Assembly: GCF_010500965.1 (NCBI RefSeq)
Contig: NZ_QVMI01000008.1
Location: 1 to 64,000 of the forward strand
Length of the DNA stretch: 64,000 nt
DNA from: Bacteroides sp. 51
GTDB taxonomy: Bacteria > Bacteroidota > Bacteroidia > Bacteroidales > Bacteroidaceae
Reading direction: 5' to 3'
The notes under the pieces were generated by a model. That model worked only from the letters and a program-made list of their open reading frames with translations. It ran no database searches and was not told the origin of the DNA. Below are positions 62,648 to 64,000 of the stretch, piece after piece. The translations under genes were made by a program, and so were the position numbers. Every line of letters begins with the position of its first letter. Position 1 is the stretch's first letter.

Positions 62648-62820
62648 GAACTGGTTTTGCAACTCCTTACGGATAAGCAAATTAAAAGGGAATCGGGTGA
62701 AAGTCCCGGACAGTCCCGCTGCTGTGAAACTCTTATCGTTCTGAAAAAGATACTTCGGCCACTGGTGGAATTAGCCGGGAAGGCTTTCAGGATGTGAGTC
62801 AGTCAGAAGACCTGCCGTTC
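62648..62820 (+). promoter_or_regulatory. Cobalamin riboswitch
   Basis: Ordered conserved blocks of the class I cobalamin aptamer: AAAGGGAATCGGGTGAAAGTCCCG, then ACAGTCCCGCTGCTGTGA (the B12 box), GCCACTG, GGGAAGGC and the closing GAGTCAGTCAGAAGACCTGCC. It lies 53 bases upstream of the BtuF-like start, so expression should fall when cobalamin is plentiful. The exact control structure (terminator or ribosome-site masking) is not obvious; ATTCTCGTGGGTATAGAAT near 62837-62855 is a possible switch hairpin. Confidence 0.93.
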
Positions 62821-62872
62821 ATGCTTAGAGAGTTATATTCTCGTGGGTATAGAATATTAATTCATTCACTTT

Positions 62873-64000
62873 ATGAAATTCAGTAAATTAAAAGTAAAGC
62901 AATTGGTGGTCGTTACTTGTGCATTGGCTTGTATGGTGTGCACGGGGTGCCGTCCAAGGAGTAATCAATCTTCTAAAGAGGGAACGACTAGTGTGTCAAA
63001 TGGTAGTGTTCCTGAAGTTCAACCGGTTTATGCCGAAGGGTTTACGGTGACTTATACTCCTACGGCCCGGCTGATAGATATCCGGGACCCGCAACAAGAA
63101 AGTGCACAGTCTTTTCATTATGCTCTGGTTCCCAGGGGTGGCGAGGTGCCACGGGCAGGTTCAAAGGATATACCGGAAGGTTATACGGTTATTGAAACGC
63201 CTGTGCGGAGTGCGATCTGTATGACTTCCCTGCAATTGTCTAATTTTATAAAGCTGGATGCGCGCGACCGTGTTGTCGGCATAACCAGTACGCGGCATCT
63301 TTTTGATAAAGAAATGAACCGCAGGCTGAAAGAAGGAAAGACTGCGAAAATTGGAATAGAGGGGAACTTCGACAGTGAGGTGATTATGAGCATTGAACCG
63401 GATGTTATTTTCATTTCACCATTCAAACGCGGGGGGTACGATGTGTTGCATGATGTGGATATTCCATTGGTTCCGCATTTAGGATATAAGGAGATGAGTC
63501 CGCTGGGGCAAGCCGAGTGGATTAAGTTTATCGGTATGTTTATTGGAAAAGAGGAGCTGGCCAATAGTTTGTTTGCGCAGATTGAGGAGCATTATAATGA
63601 ACTGAAAACGTTGGCAGCCCGGCAAGAAAATCGCCCGGTTGTGTTCAGTGGCGAAATGCGTGGAGGCAACTGGTATGCGGTGGGCGGCAAGAGTTTCCTG
63701 GCACAGATATTTAAAGATGCAGGGGGTGATTACTTTATGAAAGACGACGAACGGTCGGGCGGAGTGACGCTGGACTTTGAAACGGTGTACAGTCAGGCAG
63801 TCAATGCGGATTACTGGCGTATTGTGAATAGCCACAATGGCGAGTTTACGTATGATGCGCTAAAGTCTGAAGATTCCCGTTATGCTGATTTTAAGGCGTT
63901 TCGTGATAAAGGGATTATTTACTGCAACATGCGTCAGAAGCCGTTCTATGAAACGATGCCGGTGGAACCGGAGTTGGTCTTATCGGACTTTATACATGTA
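62873..64000 (+). CDS. BtuF-like cobalamin ABC transporter binding lipoprotein (3' end beyond window)
   Basis: 376 codons are open to the window edge with no stop. The lipoprotein signal ends CTGC, Cys26 as anchor, followed by a Ser/Thr-rich linker and an extra region of about 70 residues. The periplasmic-binding fold starts near 115 (VRSAICMTSLQLSNFIKLDARDRVVGIT) and continues with IEPDVIFISP. The riboswitch immediately upstream points to cobalamin or cobinamide as ligand. Membrane and ATPase genes would be expected to the right. The frame is confirmed by direct translation. Confidence 0.88.
   Translation, partial: MKFSKLKVKQLVVVTCALACMVCTGCRPRSNQSSKEGTTSVSNGSVPEVQPVYAEGFTVTYTPTARLIDIRDPQQESAQSFHYALVPRGGEVPRAGSKDIPEGYTVIETPVRSAICMTSLQLSNFIKLDARDRVVGITSTRHLFDKEMNRRLKEGKTAKIGIEGNFDSEVIMSIEPDVIFISPFKRGGYDVLHDVDIPLVPHLGYKEMSPLGQAEWIKFIGMFIGKEELANSLFAQIEEHYNELKTLAARQENRPVVFSGEMRGGNWYAVGGKSFLAQIFKDAGGDYFMKDDERSGGVTLDFETVYSQAVNADYWRIVNSHNGEFTYDALKSEDSRYADFKAFRDKGIIYCNMRQKPFYETMPVEPELVLSDFIHV

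Noticed and set aside
62591-62797. Open frame of 68 codons before the BtuF-like gene
   Set aside because: It covers the promoter and the conserved riboswitch blocks, which explain the sequence better.

Overview
The window looks like a chromosomal segment from a member of the Bacteroidales, AT-rich by eye; I cannot name the genus. The main reasons are the repeated promoter element TAnnTTTG (the Bacteroidetes -7 box, often with TTTG about 20 bases upstream), weak Shine-Dalgarno sequences, and families typical of the phylum: TamL, DUF4296, DUF4251, DUF5686, DUF4492, a DksA-like protein without its zinc cysteines, and LytS/LytTR pairs. Most of it is ordinary core genome. The non-coding DNA is less ordinary.

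Layout. 1-2.0 kb: the 3' end of a group II intron abuts the promoter of a metallo-hydrolase gene; then tRNA-Lys(CUU) and a gene-free stretch ending in an inverted, truncated copy of the same tRNA. 2-14.9 kb: DoxX, DUF3332, tamL, a SpoU methylase, the ileS-dksA-lspA-DUF4296 cluster, a MATE exporter and an OmpA-like lipoprotein. 15.4-23.4 kb: a short ECF sigma factor, DUF4251, a TRIC-like channel, an altered WecB homologue, DUF5686, rarA and a 2-hydroxyacid dehydrogenase. 23.6-26.6 kb: cytochrome bd oxidase with DUF4492. 26.8-33.3 kb: a MacAB-TolC-like exporter followed by a LytS/LytTR two-component system. 34-37.9 kb: the oxidative pentose phosphate genes gnd, zwf and pgl. 38-41.3 kb: a DAACS symporter and the GDP-L-fucose genes gmd and fcl. 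41.5-45.4 kb: ettA, tRNA-Lys(UUU), plsC and yihY. 45.6-48.2 kb: a deoxysugar operon (UroD-like, sugar mutarotase, FucP). 48.3-55.6 kb: a GDSL hydrolase, a zinc peptidase, an Fpg-like protein without the catalytic proline, a zinc-ribbon AraC regulator, cobI, a CE7 esterase and an L,D-transpeptidase. 55.8-58.4 kb: anaerobic ribonucleotide reductase. 58.8-62.5 kb: a GH28 / polysaccharide deacetylase / GH28 operon. 62.6-64 kb: a cobalamin riboswitch and a BtuF-like lipoprotein cut by the window edge.

The most unusual signal is in the spacers. At several separate loci I find short arrays of three to six degenerate units with a period of about 22 bp (21-23) and palindromic cores. The unit sequence differs from locus to locus while the architecture stays the same. 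All four convergent gene gaps longer than about 200 bp hold such an array; the shorter convergent gaps do not. A second candidate is a promoter-hairpin unit without an ORF downstream of the LytTR gene, which looks like a small RNA gene. Functions are inferred from sequence recognition only; no database search was run.
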